Assembly: GCA_035513575.1 (NCBI GenBank)
Contig: DATKBW010000015.1
Coordinates: 1 to 64,000 of the forward strand
From: JAHWKI01 sp035513575
GTDB taxonomy: Bacteria; Gemmatimonadota; Gemmatimonadetes; Longimicrobiales; RSA9
Length of the DNA stretch: 64,000 bases
Direction: 5' to 3'
The notes below the pieces were generated by a model that saw nothing but the letters and a program-made list of their open reading frames with translations, searched no databases and had not been told where the DNA came from. Shown here piece by piece: positions 15,942-24,656 of the stretch. Both the position numbers and the translations under genes were made by a program. Positions within the stretch are counted from its first letter, which is position 1. Each line of letters starts with the position of its first letter.

Positions 15942-16517
15942 ATGAAGCGGTGGCTCGTTCTCGCTACCGCGCTGGCGGCCGGCGGATGCGGCGGCGGGCC
16001 GGCGCCCTCGTCGTACGCGGGCGATGAGTCGCGGGAGATCAAGGCGCTGGACGACGCAGAGGTCGCCGGGCTCCTGGCCGGCGAGGGACTGGGCTTCGCC
16101 CGCGCGGCAGAGCGGAACGGGTTCCCGGGGCCCCGACACGTCCTGGACGCGGCCGCGGAGCTCGAGCTCACGGATGACCAGCGGGCCCGCGTCCAGGCGA
16201 TCTTCGACCGCATGAGCGCGGAAGCGGTCCGCCTCGGGCGAGAGCTGGTGGAGGGCGAACGGACGCTGGACAGTCTCTTCGCCGCCGGGGCGGCCGCGCC
16301 GCCGGCGGTGGCGCCGCCGGCGGTGGCGGAGCGGGCGGTGGCGCTCGGCACCCTCCGGGGCCGGCTCCGCAACGTCCACCTGCAGGCGCACCTCGAGACC
16401 GCGCCCCTGCTGACCGAGGGCCAGCGCATGCGGTACCGTGAGGTGCGGGGCTATGACGCGGCGCCTGGCGGCGGCCCCACGACGGACCCGGACCATGCGG
16501 GGCACGCCGGGCATTAG
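15942..16517 (+). CDS. Spy/CpxP-like putative lipoprotein
   Basis: A 191-residue exported protein: signal with lipobox ALAAGGCGGG (Cys near 16), then an all-helical domain with two LTxxQ-type motifs, ELTDDQRARVQAIFDRM and LLTEGQRMRYREVRGY. These motifs are the hallmark of Spy/CpxP periplasmic chaperone-like and heavy-metal-sensor (ZraP-like) proteins. A Pro/Ala-rich linker separates the helices. The C-terminus DHAGHAGH is a short His cluster that could bind metal. GGAAGG at 15929-15934 is correctly spaced for the ATG at 15942 but not for the one at 15936. Role in envelope stress or metal binding is inferred. Confidence 0.68.
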   Translation: MKRWLVLATALAAGGCGGGPAPSSYAGDESREIKALDDAEVAGLLAGEGLGFARAAERNGFPGPRHVLDAAAELELTDDQRARVQAIFDRMSAEAVRLGRELVEGERTLDSLFAAGAAAPPAVAPPAVAERAVALGTLRGRLRNVHLQAHLETAPLLTEGQRMRYREVRGYDAAPGGGPTTDPDHAGHAGH

Positions 16518-16598
16518 AGCGCGCGCGGCGACCCGGTGTGGCGACCCGGTGCGGCACCGGTCTGTTGTCCCGCGCGGGCGGTGGCCCTGATCCTGCGC

Positions 16599-16626
16599 CC
16601 GTCCGCTGCCCCGTGAAGGCGGACGG
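16599..16626. terminator. 8-bp hairpin in intergenic gap
   Basis: CCGTCCGC (16599-16606) and GCGGACGG (16619-16626) are perfect complements around a 12-base loop, in the gap after the Spy-like gene and before the PspC gene. It may terminate the upstream transcript; no U tract is present. Confidence 0.35.
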
Positions 16627-16693
16627 AAACGAAACCCGGGCGGGCGACGTAGTGCCTGGCGGGCGGCAGCATGACGAAAAGAGGAGAGCGAGG

Positions 16694-16897
16694 ATGAAAG
16701 GAACCCGACTCGTGCGCTCCCGCGACGACCGGATGATCGCCGGCGTCTGCAGTGGGCTTGCGGACTGGCTGGGCTGGGACCCGACGCTCGTCCGGGTCTC
16801 CTACGTGGTGGTCTCGATCCTGTCGGCGGGGTTCCCCGGCACGCTGGCGTACATCGCCCTCTGGATCATCATGCCCGAGGCGCCCCGGACCCGCTAG
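16694..16897 (+). CDS. PspC domain protein
   Basis: A 67-residue protein that consists of a single PspC domain: LVRSRDDRMIAGVCSGLADWLG (the GVxxGLA core), then a transmembrane helix (about 33-58). Stand-alone PspC proteins are small inner-membrane proteins linked to phage-shock-type envelope stress, but no other psp genes are here. AGAGCGAGG precedes the ATG. The 3' end overlaps the convergent rlmN gene by 29 bases. Confidence 0.88.
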   Translation: MKGTRLVRSRDDRMIAGVCSGLADWLGWDPTLVRVSYVVVSILSAGFPGTLAYIALWIIMPEAPRTR

Positions 16898-17993
16898 AGC
16901 GCCCCGCGATCAGCTCGACGAACGGCTTCGGCGGCTTCATCTCGTGCTCCGCGGCGAGCTGGCCGCACGCCGCCGCGATGTCCCTGCCCCGCGACTCCCG
17001 CACCGTCGCGTTCACCCCGGCCGCCTCCAGCCGCCTCGCGAACTCCCGCAAGCGCCGCTCGGGCGACGGGGACCAGCCGGTCCCCGGGACGGGGTTGAAC
17101 GGGATCAGGTTCACGTGCGCCCGGAATTCCCCGGCGATCTCCGCCAGCGCGTCGGTCAGCGCGAGGTCGTCGTTGATGCCGTCGATCATGACGTACTCGA
17201 AGGTGATCCGCCGGCCGCCGGCCGCCTCGAACGCCCGGAGCGCGTCCAGCAGCTGCGGGAGCGGATACTTCTTCTCCACTGGCACGATCTTCCGCCGCAG
17301 CTCGTGCGTCGGCGCGTGCAGGGACACCGCCAGCCGGAACTGCTCGGGACGCCGGGCCAGCTCCACGATTCCCGGGACGATCCCGACGGTGGAGACGGTG
17401 ATGCGGCGGGCGCCCACATCGTAGGCGTGGTTCAGGACGGTCAGCGAGTCCAGGACCGCCGCCCGGTTCATCAGCGGCTCGCCCATCCCCATGTACACGA
17501 TGTTGGTGATGGCGCCGCGCCCGTTCTCCTCGGCCCAGCGGCGGGCTCCCCGGTACTGGGCCACGATCTCTCCCGCGCCGAGGTTGCGCCGGTAGCCGGA
17601 CCATCCGGTGGCGCAGAAGACGCACGCCATGGCGCAGCCGGCCTGGCTGGAGAGGCAGAGGGTCAGCCGGTCGGCGGTGGGGATCAGCACCGACTCCACC
17701 AGCTCGCCGTCCGCGAGGCGCCAGAGGTGCTTGGCCGTCCCGTCGCCGGACACCTGGACGCGCGCGGCGGCGGGGGCGACCAGGTCGAAGGACCCGGCCA
17801 GCGCCTCCCGCTCGATGCGGGGGAGCTCGGTGATCTCGTCGAACGAGAGCACCACCTTGCCGTACAGGCGGTCGAGCGTCTGGAGCGCACGGTAGGACGC
17901 CACGCCGCGCCCCGCGTAATGGGCTTCGAGGGCGGTACGGGCGTCATCCGGGGGGAGCCCCAGGAGGTCGATTCGTTCGGTTGTCCGCGTCAT
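16869..17993 (-). CDS. rlmN: dual-specificity 23S rRNA/tRNA adenine-C2 methyltransferase
   Basis: Radical-SAM enzyme that methylates C2 of A2503 in 23S rRNA and A37 in some tRNAs. The 374-residue protein has the RlmN cluster motif CAMACVFCATGWSGYRRNL (CxxxCxxC), YMGMGEPLMN, RITVSTVGI, LAVSLHAP, EYVMIDGIND and the C-terminal catalytic Cys in DIAAACGQLA, which with the loop Cys forms the methyl-transfer pair. Length and motif order are canonical. It is divergent from the ptsN-like gene with only 49 bases between starts, so their promoters overlap; the 3' end overlaps the PspC gene on the other strand. Confidence 0.95.
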   Translation of the reverse strand: MTRTTERIDLLGLPPDDARTALEAHYAGRGVASYRALQTLDRLYGKVVLSFDEITELPRIEREALAGSFDLVAPAAARVQVSGDGTAKHLWRLADGELVESVLIPTADRLTLCLSSQAGCAMACVFCATGWSGYRRNLGAGEIVAQYRGARRWAEENGRGAITNIVYMGMGEPLMNRAAVLDSLTVLNHAYDVGARRITVSTVGIVPGIVELARRPEQFRLAVSLHAPTHELRRKIVPVEKKYPLPQLLDALRAFEAAGGRRITFEYVMIDGINDDLALTDALAEIAGEFRAHVNLIPFNPVPGTGWSPSPERRLREFARRLEAAGVNATVRESRGRDIAAACGQLAAEHEMKPPKPFVELIAGRSSGSGAPRA

Positions 17994-18042
17994 GGGCCGC
18001 GGTTAAGTTAGGCCGATTATTCGCGCGGTAGAAGACCCCCTG

Positions 18043-18513
18043 GTGCAAGCGGTGGTCCTGCTTTCGGATCTGCTCTCGGCGGCCCGGGTGAAAGTGCCCC
18101 TGACCGCCACCACGAAGGACGATCTCCTGGCGGAGCTGGTGGATCTGCTGGTCGCGGACCAGTGCGTCGATGAGCCGGGGGAGGTCCTGCGCGCGGTGCG
18201 CGAGCGCGAGGCGATCCTTTCCACCGGGATCGGCAGCGGCGTGGCGATCCCCCACGGCAAGTCCCCCGTCTGCAGCGGTCTGTCCATCGCCGCCGGCGTG
18301 ACGAGCGAGCCGGTCGATTTCGACGCCCTGGACGGCGAGCCCGTTCGGCTGGTTTTCCTGCTGGTGGGTCCCGAGACCGCGGCCGGGGCGCATATCAAGG
18401 CCCTCAGCCGGATCTCGCGGCTGGTCCGGCAGCCCGAGCTGCGCCAGCGGCTGATGGATGCCGATGAGGCGGGGGAGTTCCTCCGCGCTCTGCGCGGGGC
18501 CGAGCGAGGGTGA
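18043..18513 (+). CDS. PTS EIIA-type (PtsN-like) regulatory protein
   Basis: A 156-residue EIIA domain of the fructose/nitrogen family. The phosphorylated His is H71 in GSGVAIPHGK, preceded by the family pattern REREAILSTGIGSG. No sugar-specific EIIB or EIIC is nearby, which favours a regulatory EIIA-Ntr-like role over sugar transport. The GTG start at 18043 follows GAAGACCCCC. Its TGA overlaps the ATG of the VanZ-like gene (TGATG), which in turn overlaps aspS, so three unlike genes are coupled. Confidence 0.86.
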   Translation: MQAVVLLSDLLSAARVKVPLTATTKDDLLAELVDLLVADQCVDEPGEVLRAVREREAILSTGIGSGVAIPHGKSPVCSGLSIAAGVTSEPVDFDALDGEPVRLVFLLVGPETAAGAHIKALSRISRLVRQPELRQRLMDADEAGEFLRALRGAERG

Positions 18514-18869
18514 TGCGCGTTGCGCTGGGCTACCTGCCGCTCGTCCTGTGGGCGGCGGGGGTCCTTATCTTGGGCGGCCTCGACATGGGCGACGTTCGCC
18601 TCCCCGCGGGGTCCGACAAGCTGGCGCACTTCGTCATCTACGCCTTCGGGGGTGCGCTGGCTGCCGGCGTGGGCCGCCTGAGCCGTCGCGGAAGCGGGTG
18701 GCCCGGCATGCTGTTCGTCGCCCTCGTCGCCGCGGCGGATGAGCTGCGGCAGGCGGGGCTCCCGCACCGGACGGGCGACCCATGGGACTGGGCGGCGGAC
18801 ATGGCGGGCGCGCTCATCGCGTTCCTCCTGCTCCGCCGCCGCCATCGCAAGAGCGCTGGAGGGACATGA
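18513..18869 (+). CDS. VanZ family membrane protein
   Basis: A 118-residue protein with about four hydrophobic helices (about 3-20, 32-50, 60-78, 88-105) and the VanZ-family signature KLAHFVIYAFGGALA followed by DELRQ and GDPWDWAADMAGALIA. VanZ relatives are small membrane proteins, one of which lowers teicoplanin susceptibility; general function is unclear. The ATG at 18513 sits in a TGATG overlap with the EIIA gene; a GTG at 18510 is possible. Its stop overlaps aspS (ATGA). Confidence 0.82.
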   Translation: MRVALGYLPLVLWAAGVLILGGLDMGDVRLPAGSDKLAHFVIYAFGGALAAGVGRLSRRGSGWPGMLFVALVAAADELRQAGLPHRTGDPWDWAADMAGALIAFLLLRRRHRKSAGGT

Positions 18870-20755
18870 GCCAGGAGATGGGAACGGCGTACCGGACCAC
18901 GGCGGCCGGGACGCTTCGGGTGGAGGACGTGGGCGGAGCGGTCCGGCTGGCGGGGTGGGTCCACCGCAGTCGCGACCTGGGCGGCGTGCTCTTCATCGAC
19001 CTGCGGGACCGGTCCGGGCTCGTGCAGCTCTCGCTCGGCCCGGACTGGACCCCGGCCGAGGCGCTGGAGCGGGGCGCTTCGCTGGGCACGGAGAGCGTGA
19101 TCGCCGTCGAAGGGGAGGTGGTGCGTCGCCCGGACGGGGCCCGCAACGAGGACATGCCGACGGGCGCGATCGAGGTGCACGTCCGCTCGCTGGACCTGCT
19201 CGCGGCCGCCGAAACGCCGCCCATCCCGGTCTACCAGGTTCCCGGAGAGGCGCTCCCCGCCGAGGAGCTGCGCCTGCGCTACCGCTACCTCGATCTGCGC
19301 CGGCCGGCGCTCCAGCGCGTGCTGGGGACGCGGCACCGCGCCCTGCAAACCGTTCGGCGTCACCTCTCGGAGCAGGGGTTCTGGGAGGTCGAGACGCCGA
19401 TGCTCACGCGCCGGACACCGGAAGGGGCCCGGGACTACCTGGTCCCGAGCCGCGTTCACCCGGGCGAGTTCTACGCGCTCCCCCAGTCGCCGCAACTCTA
19501 CAAGCAGCTCCTCATGGTCTCCGGCTACGACCGCTACTTCCAGATCGCCAAATGCCTCCGGGACGAGGATCTGCGGGCGGACCGGCAGCCGGAGTTCACC
19601 CAGATCGACGCCGAGATGTCGTTCGTCGCCGAGGAAGACATCTTTGCCGTGGGCGAGGGAATGCTGGTGGTGCTCTGGAAGGACGTGCTGGACGTGGACC
19701 TGCCCACGCCGTTCCCGCGCCTCACGTATGCCGAGGCAATGGCCTGGTACGGCACCGACAAGCCCGACCTCCGCTTCGCCATGGAGCTCGTGGACATGAC
19801 GGAGGTCCTCCAGCCGGCGGACTTCCGGCTGTTCGCCGCCACGCGGGAATCGGGGGAGCGGATCCGGGGCGTCATCGCCCCGGGCGCGGCGGACGCGCTG
19901 TCGCGCAAGGACCTGGATGGCCTGAATCCCGTGGCCCAGGCCGCGGGCGTGCCCGGCTGCCTCTGGGTCAAGCGGACGGCGGAGGGGTGGTCCGGGCAGT
20001 TCGCGAAGGCGCTGGATGAGGACACGGGTCGTCGCCTGGTGGACGCCGCCGATGTGCAGGTGGGGGACGTGGTGGTGGTGGTGATCGGGCGCTTCCGGGA
20101 GGCGGGCATCGTCGCGGCGAGCCACGGCGGCGCCACGGACGCCGAGCGGCTCGGGGGCGCCGAGGCGGCACTCGACGCGCTCCGCCGCCACCTCGGTCAG
20201 CGGCTGGGCCTGCGCGACCCGGGGAAACACGCCTGGGCCTGGATCACCGAGTTCCCACTGTTCGACTGGGACGCCGGGGAGGGTCGGCTGGTGGCCTCCC
20301 ACCACCCCTTCACGGCGCCGCACCCGGACGACGTCCCCGCGCTCCTGGACCACGCGGCCGAGACCGTGTCCGGGGCAGGGGCACGGGCGCTCTTCGATGC
20401 ACGCCTCCGGTCCCGCGCCTACGACGCGGTGTACAACGGTCACGAGCTGGCCAGCGGGTCCATCCGGATTCACGATGCCCGGGTCCAGCGCGCGGTTTTC
20501 CGGGCGCTCGGCATCGAGGAGGAGGAAGCGGAGCGGAAGTTCGGGTTCCTGCTCGAGGCGTTTCGCTACGGGGTGCCGCCCCACGGCGGGTTCGCCTTCG
20601 GCGTGGACCGGCTGATCATGCTGCTCACCGGGGCGGCCAGCCTCCGGGATGTCATCGCGTTTCCGAAGACCACGGCCGCCCGGGCGCTGTTCGAGGGCGC
20701 CCCGGCGCCGGTCGACGAATCCGACCTGAGAGACCTGCACATCCGGAAGGCGTAG
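18866..20755 (+). CDS. aspS: aspartyl-tRNA synthetase, probably non-discriminating
   Basis: A 629-residue bacterial-type class II synthetase: N-terminal OB-fold (WVHRSRDLGGVLFIDLRDRSG), class II core with motif 2 in CLRDEDLRADRQPEFTQID, a GAD insertion domain (about 290-430), and motif 3 GGFAFGVDRLIMLLTG. Two residues that separate enzymes charging both tRNA-Asp and tRNA-Asn from strict ones are His33 (in WVH) and Gly91 (in RPDG); both match the non-discriminating Pseudomonas-type pattern. This predicts use of GatCAB for Asn-tRNA, but no gat gene is in the window. Start ATG overlaps the VanZ stop. Confidence 0.96.
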   Translation: MSQEMGTAYRTTAAGTLRVEDVGGAVRLAGWVHRSRDLGGVLFIDLRDRSGLVQLSLGPDWTPAEALERGASLGTESVIAVEGEVVRRPDGARNEDMPTGAIEVHVRSLDLLAAAETPPIPVYQVPGEALPAEELRLRYRYLDLRRPALQRVLGTRHRALQTVRRHLSEQGFWEVETPMLTRRTPEGARDYLVPSRVHPGEFYALPQSPQLYKQLLMVSGYDRYFQIAKCLRDEDLRADRQPEFTQIDAEMSFVAEEDIFAVGEGMLVVLWKDVLDVDLPTPFPRLTYAEAMAWYGTDKPDLRFAMELVDMTEVLQPADFRLFAATRESGERIRGVIAPGAADALSRKDLDGLNPVAQAAGVPGCLWVKRTAEGWSGQFAKALDEDTGRRLVDAADVQVGDVVVVVIGRFREAGIVAASHGGATDAERLGGAEAALDALRRHLGQRLGLRDPGKHAWAWITEFPLFDWDAGEGRLVASHHPFTAPHPDDVPALLDHAAETVSGAGARALFDARLRSRAYDAVYNGHELASGSIRIHDARVQRAVFRALGIEEEEAERKFGFLLEAFRYGVPPHGGFAFGVDRLIMLLTGAASLRDVIAFPKTTAARALFEGAPAPVDESDLRDLHIRKA

Positions 20756-20772
20756 GACCGGAAGGCGTAGGA
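20743..20772 (+). repeat. 15-bp tandem duplication across aspS stop
   Basis: CCGGAAGGCGTAGGA is present twice in direct succession (20743-20757 and 20758-20772). The first copy contains the aspS stop codon, so the duplication does not alter the protein. Confidence 0.9.
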
Positions 20773-20915
20773 AAGGACGCCCGCGGCGCGAGCGCGCGCG
20801 TATTGCGTGCGAGACGAAACGGGTTGAGCATTCGCGGGGTAGCCGAAGACGGCGCGCGAGTCCGGGAGCGGCTCGATCTCCCGATCCCAGATCTGAAAGG
20901 TTGATCCCGACGTCG

Positions 20916-21959
20916 ATGGCCGATAGCGAGAACACCATTGTCCAGCACCGGCTCCCCTCCGAGGGGGCCGACTACCTGCTCCTTGCCGGGGTGAACGACC
21001 AGAACCTCCAGGAGCTGGCGCGGCAGACCGGCTGCCGGGTGATCCTGCGCGGGGACTACCTGATCCTCTCCGGCGAGCTCGCGGACGTGGAGCGGGCGAT
21101 CCCCGTGGCGCAGCAGCTCCTGGACATGGCCCGGCTCCAGACGCCCTTCGGCGTCGCCGATGTGGCCCGGCTGGTCGATGCCGCCGGCGTGGCCGGTGTC
21201 GCCGAGCCGACCACCGTGGAGGCGGGCGCGCCCGGGACGGAAGGCCGGCGTGACGACCTCCGCATCCTCCTGCCCGGGCTCCGCAAGGTGATCGCGCCGC
21301 GGTCCGCCGGTCAGGCCGGCTACCTGGAGGAGATCGCGAAGAACGACATCGTCATCGCCATCGGCCCCGCGGGGACCGGGAAGACGTACCTGGCGGTGGC
21401 CATGGCCGTGGACGCGCTGCTGAAGAACCGGGTGAAGCGGATCATCCTGGCCCGCCCGGCCGTGGAGGCGGGCGAGTCGCTGGGGTTCCTGCCAGGTGAC
21501 CTCCAGGAGAAGGTGGACCCGTATCTCCGGCCGCTCTACGATGCGCTGGAGGACATGCTCCCCCACGACCGCATCAAGCGGGCGATCGAGAGCCGGACCA
21601 TCGAGATCGCGCCGCTCGCCTACATGCGCGGCCGGACGCTCTCGGACGCGTTCGTCATCCTGGACGAGGCCCAGAACGCCACGACGGCGCAGATGAAGAT
21701 GTTCCTGACCCGTCTCGGGCTGAACTCCCGCACGGTCATCACGGGCGACAAGACGCAGATCGACCTGGTCCGCCACTCCGACTCGGGGCTGCTGGAGGTG
21801 GAGGCGATCCTGCGCGGGATCGAGGGGATCAGCTTCGTCTACCTCGAGGCCGCGGACGTGGTGCGGCACCGTCTGGTGAAGGACATCATCGACGCCTACG
21901 CCGCCGCGGACGTGGAGCGGGGGCGGGACGAGAAGTTGGGGAACGGCCGGCAGGCCTGA
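20916..21959 (+). CDS. phoH: PhoH family ATPase
   Basis: A 347-residue PhoH-like protein: N-terminal KH-like region (about 15-75), then a superfamily-1 helicase-like ATPase with Walker A GPAGTGKT (150-157), the block ARPAVEAGESLGFLPGDLQEK, and Walker B VILDEAQN (247-254), followed by TGDKTQIDL. PhoH proteins are cytoplasmic ATPases linked to RNA metabolism; this subtype is normally encoded with ybeY, as here. The ATG at 20916 gives the usual N-terminus; the Shine-Dalgarno is weak (AAAGG 15 bases away), and a TTG at 20901 is the alternative. It heads a coupled run of six genes. Confidence 0.93.
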   Translation: MADSENTIVQHRLPSEGADYLLLAGVNDQNLQELARQTGCRVILRGDYLILSGELADVERAIPVAQQLLDMARLQTPFGVADVARLVDAAGVAGVAEPTTVEAGAPGTEGRRDDLRILLPGLRKVIAPRSAGQAGYLEEIAKNDIVIAIGPAGTGKTYLAVAMAVDALLKNRVKRIILARPAVEAGESLGFLPGDLQEKVDPYLRPLYDALEDMLPHDRIKRAIESRTIEIAPLAYMRGRTLSDAFVILDEAQNATTAQMKMFLTRLGLNSRTVITGDKTQIDLVRHSDSGLLEVEAILRGIEGISFVYLEAADVVRHRLVKDIIDAYAAADVERGRDEKLGNGRQA

Positions 21960-21972
21960 CGGGGAGCGAGCG

Positions 21973-24213
21973 ATGACGGCACACGAGTTCTTCCACATCC
22001 TGAGCACGCGCCCGCGCGATCGCGGGAAAGCGTGGCTGCATCACGGTGCCCGGGCCGTGCTGCTGCTCGGGCTCGCCCTGGCCACCACCCTGATGTTCCC
22101 GGTGGCACCGCTCCCGGATTTCCCATTCCTCGAGCGTGGGATGGTCGCGAACGAGGATGTCGTCGCGGAAGTCACGGCCCCCATCTACAAGTCGGCGGCG
22201 GAGCTCGCCCGCGCGCGGCAGGACGCGGCGGCGAGCGTCACCCCGATCTTCGTCTACGATTCGACGGCCGTGGACTCCATGCTGGCGCAGGTCGAGCGTT
22301 TCTTCGTCCGGGTGGACAGCGTTGCCGCGACCACGGGAACCCGGTCGGTGGTGCGGCAGCGCATCGCCGACCTCCTCGGGGCCTACGGCATCCCCCCCTC
22401 CACGGAGGACCTCGATCTGCTCGAGAACGAAAGCCAGCGCCGCCGCCTCCGGGCGACTGTCCGCATGGCCATCACCAGCGAGCTCCCGCGCGGCATCGCG
22501 GTGCCCGGCGAGCTGGAGGAGGCGGGGAGTCAGGAGCTCCGGCTGCGCGGGATCGGCCCCGAACGCGTCATGGACGCCGACTCGATGCTGACCTCGGTCG
22601 ACCTGTTCGATCGCGCGGAGATCTACCTGCCCAGCGCGATCCGGCCCGGATACGAGCAGCTTCAGCGCCTGCTCCTCATCAAGTTCTTCGTCCCGAGCGT
22701 CCGGCCGGACTGGACCGCCACCGACCAGGCGCGCCAGCGGAACCGGGCCGCCGTAAGCCTGACCAAGGGTGAGGTGCTGCAGGGGGAGCGGATCGTCGCG
22801 GCCGGGGACCGCGCCACCGACGATCAGATCGAGCGGCTCCGGGCCTACCAGGCCGAGCTCGAGCGGCTGGGGGACCTGGAAGGGGGACAGCGGGGCGCCC
22901 GCACGTTCGGCGCCTTCCTCTTCAACCTGATCACTCTCTCCCTGATCGCGGCGCTGCTCTACTTCTACCGGCCGAACGTCTACGAGGACTTCCGGCACGT
23001 CGTGCTGCTGGGATTCCTCATCCTGGCGCTGGTGGCCGCGGCGGCGATCATCACCACCTACGAGGCTCCCAGGGCGCTGATCCCCATCGCTTTCCCGGCG
23101 CTGGTCATCGCCACGTTGTGGGATGGCCGGCTCGCACTCAGCCTCTCGCTCATCCTGGCCATCATGCTCACGGGCCAGGCCGAGCTCACCGGGATCAGCG
23201 TCCTCCTCACCCTGGCCGTGGCCGGCGCGATGGCCTCCCTGAGTGTGCGCGTGGTCCGGCGTCGCGCCCAGATCTGGAGCTTCATCGCCCTGATCACGGC
23301 GGGCTACGTCCTCGTGGCGGTCGTCCTGGGACTGCTCCGCTCCTGGACGCTGGAGGAGGTCTTCTGGGCCAGCGCCTGGGGCGCGGTGACGGCCCTCGGC
23401 AGCGCGTTCATGGCCATGGGCTTCCTCCCCGTCTTCGAGGGCTTCACCCGCATCACCACCGACCAGTCGCTGCTGGAGCTCGCGGACGTCAATCGCCCCC
23501 TTCTCCGGCGGCTGTCCATGGAGGCGCCGGGGACGTACGCCCACTCGGTCAACGTCGCCAACCTCGCCGAGTCCGCGGCCAGCGCCATCGGCGCGGACGC
23601 GCTGCTCACCCGCGTCGGCGTGTACTATCACGACGTGGGGAAGATGCTCCGGCCCCACCTCTACATCGAGAACCAGCACGGGGGGCGCAACCCCCACGAC
23701 AAGCTGAAGCCCGCCACATCGGCGGCGCAGATCCGGAACCACGTGATCGACGGCATGAGGCTCGCCGAGGAGCACAAGCTCCCGGCCTCGGTGAAGGCGT
23801 TCATCGTCGAGCACCACGGCACCCAGCCCATCAGCTTCTTCTACGACCAGGCCCGGGAGGCCGATCCCGACGCCACGCTGGATCTCCGCGACTTCAGCTA
23901 TCCCGGACCCCGGCCGCAATCGCGGGAGACCGCCATCCTGATGCTCGCCGACTCCGTCGAGTCCGCCGCCCGAGTCCTGCCGGACCCGACCCCCGAAGCC
24001 ATCCGGGAGCTGGTCGATCGGATCACCCGCACCAAGATCGACCAGGGGCAGCTCGACGAGGCGCCCCTCACGTTCCGCGAGCTCACCCGGATCAAGGAGC
24101 AGTTCGCCAGCGGCCTCAGCGGGATGTACCACCAGCGCATCGACTACCCGCCCCGGCCGGACGAGCCGGAGCGCGAGCCATCAGCGGAGCGCGCCGGCGC
24201 CGGCGTCCCCTGA
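21973..24213 (+). CDS. pgpH: 7TM-HD (PgpH-type) cyclic-di-AMP phosphodiesterase
   Basis: A 746-residue membrane protein with an N-terminal helix (about 27-46), a large extracytoplasmic 7TMR-HDED domain (about 50-310), six or seven clustered helices (about 320-500), and a cytoplasmic HD domain with GVYYHDVGKM (H553, D554), EHH and a terminal Asp in LMLADSVESAAR. In Listeria this architecture (PgpH) hydrolyses c-di-AMP. The order phoH-pgpH-ybeY is a classic conserved neighbourhood. The stop overlaps ybeY (TGATG). No c-di-AMP cyclase is in the window, so the nucleotide is inferred from the family. Confidence 0.9.
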   Translation: MTAHEFFHILSTRPRDRGKAWLHHGARAVLLLGLALATTLMFPVAPLPDFPFLERGMVANEDVVAEVTAPIYKSAAELARARQDAAASVTPIFVYDSTAVDSMLAQVERFFVRVDSVAATTGTRSVVRQRIADLLGAYGIPPSTEDLDLLENESQRRRLRATVRMAITSELPRGIAVPGELEEAGSQELRLRGIGPERVMDADSMLTSVDLFDRAEIYLPSAIRPGYEQLQRLLLIKFFVPSVRPDWTATDQARQRNRAAVSLTKGEVLQGERIVAAGDRATDDQIERLRAYQAELERLGDLEGGQRGARTFGAFLFNLITLSLIAALLYFYRPNVYEDFRHVVLLGFLILALVAAAAIITTYEAPRALIPIAFPALVIATLWDGRLALSLSLILAIMLTGQAELTGISVLLTLAVAGAMASLSVRVVRRRAQIWSFIALITAGYVLVAVVLGLLRSWTLEEVFWASAWGAVTALGSAFMAMGFLPVFEGFTRITTDQSLLELADVNRPLLRRLSMEAPGTYAHSVNVANLAESAASAIGADALLTRVGVYYHDVGKMLRPHLYIENQHGGRNPHDKLKPATSAAQIRNHVIDGMRLAEEHKLPASVKAFIVEHHGTQPISFFYDQAREADPDATLDLRDFSYPGPRPQSRETAILMLADSVESAARVLPDPTPEAIRELVDRITRTKIDQGQLDEAPLTFRELTRIKEQFASGLSGMYHQRIDYPPRPDEPEREPSAERAGAGVP

Positions 24214-24656
24214 TGCTCCTGGTGGATGTCACCGGTGAGGGCGCCCTTCCGGCGGACGCCTTCGCCGCCGACCTCCCCGCGCTGGTGGAGCGCGCCGTCC
24301 GGGCCGCCCTCGGCGACCGGCGGGTCGGGGAGGCCGAGGTCTCGGTGACCCTCATGGACGACGAGGCCATGACCGCCCTGAACCGGCAGTGGAAGGGCCG
24401 GGACGCCACTACCGATGTCCTGGCCTTCGCTCTCCATGAGGCGGGCGAGGCGCCGCTGGGCGACCTGTACATCGGCTGGCAACAGGCGCTCCGGCAGGCG
24501 GCGGAGGTCGGCGAGCGACCCGCCCGCGAGCTGGTCCGCCTCGCCGTTCACGGCACGCTGCACGTGCTCGGCTGGGATCACCCCGACGAGGGGCGCGAGG
24601 AGAGCGAGATGTGGCGGCACCAGGAGCGCATCGTGGACAGCATCGTGATTCCATGA
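24213..24656 (+). CDS. ybeY: endoribonuclease YbeY
   Basis: Single-strand-specific metallo-endoribonuclease for 16S rRNA 3'-end maturation and ribosome quality control. The 147-residue protein has the zinc motif H113-x3-H117-x5-H123 in HGTLHVLGWDH, preceded by the family block LNRQWKGRDATTDVLAF. Its start lies in a TGATG overlap with the pgpH stop and its own stop overlaps the following DUF502 gene (ATGA), so expression is tied to phoH and pgpH. Confidence 0.95.
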   Translation: MLLVDVTGEGALPADAFAADLPALVERAVRAALGDRRVGEAEVSVTLMDDEAMTALNRQWKGRDATTDVLAFALHEAGEAPLGDLYIGWQQALRQAAEVGERPARELVRLAVHGTLHVLGWDHPDEGREESEMWRHQERIVDSIVIP

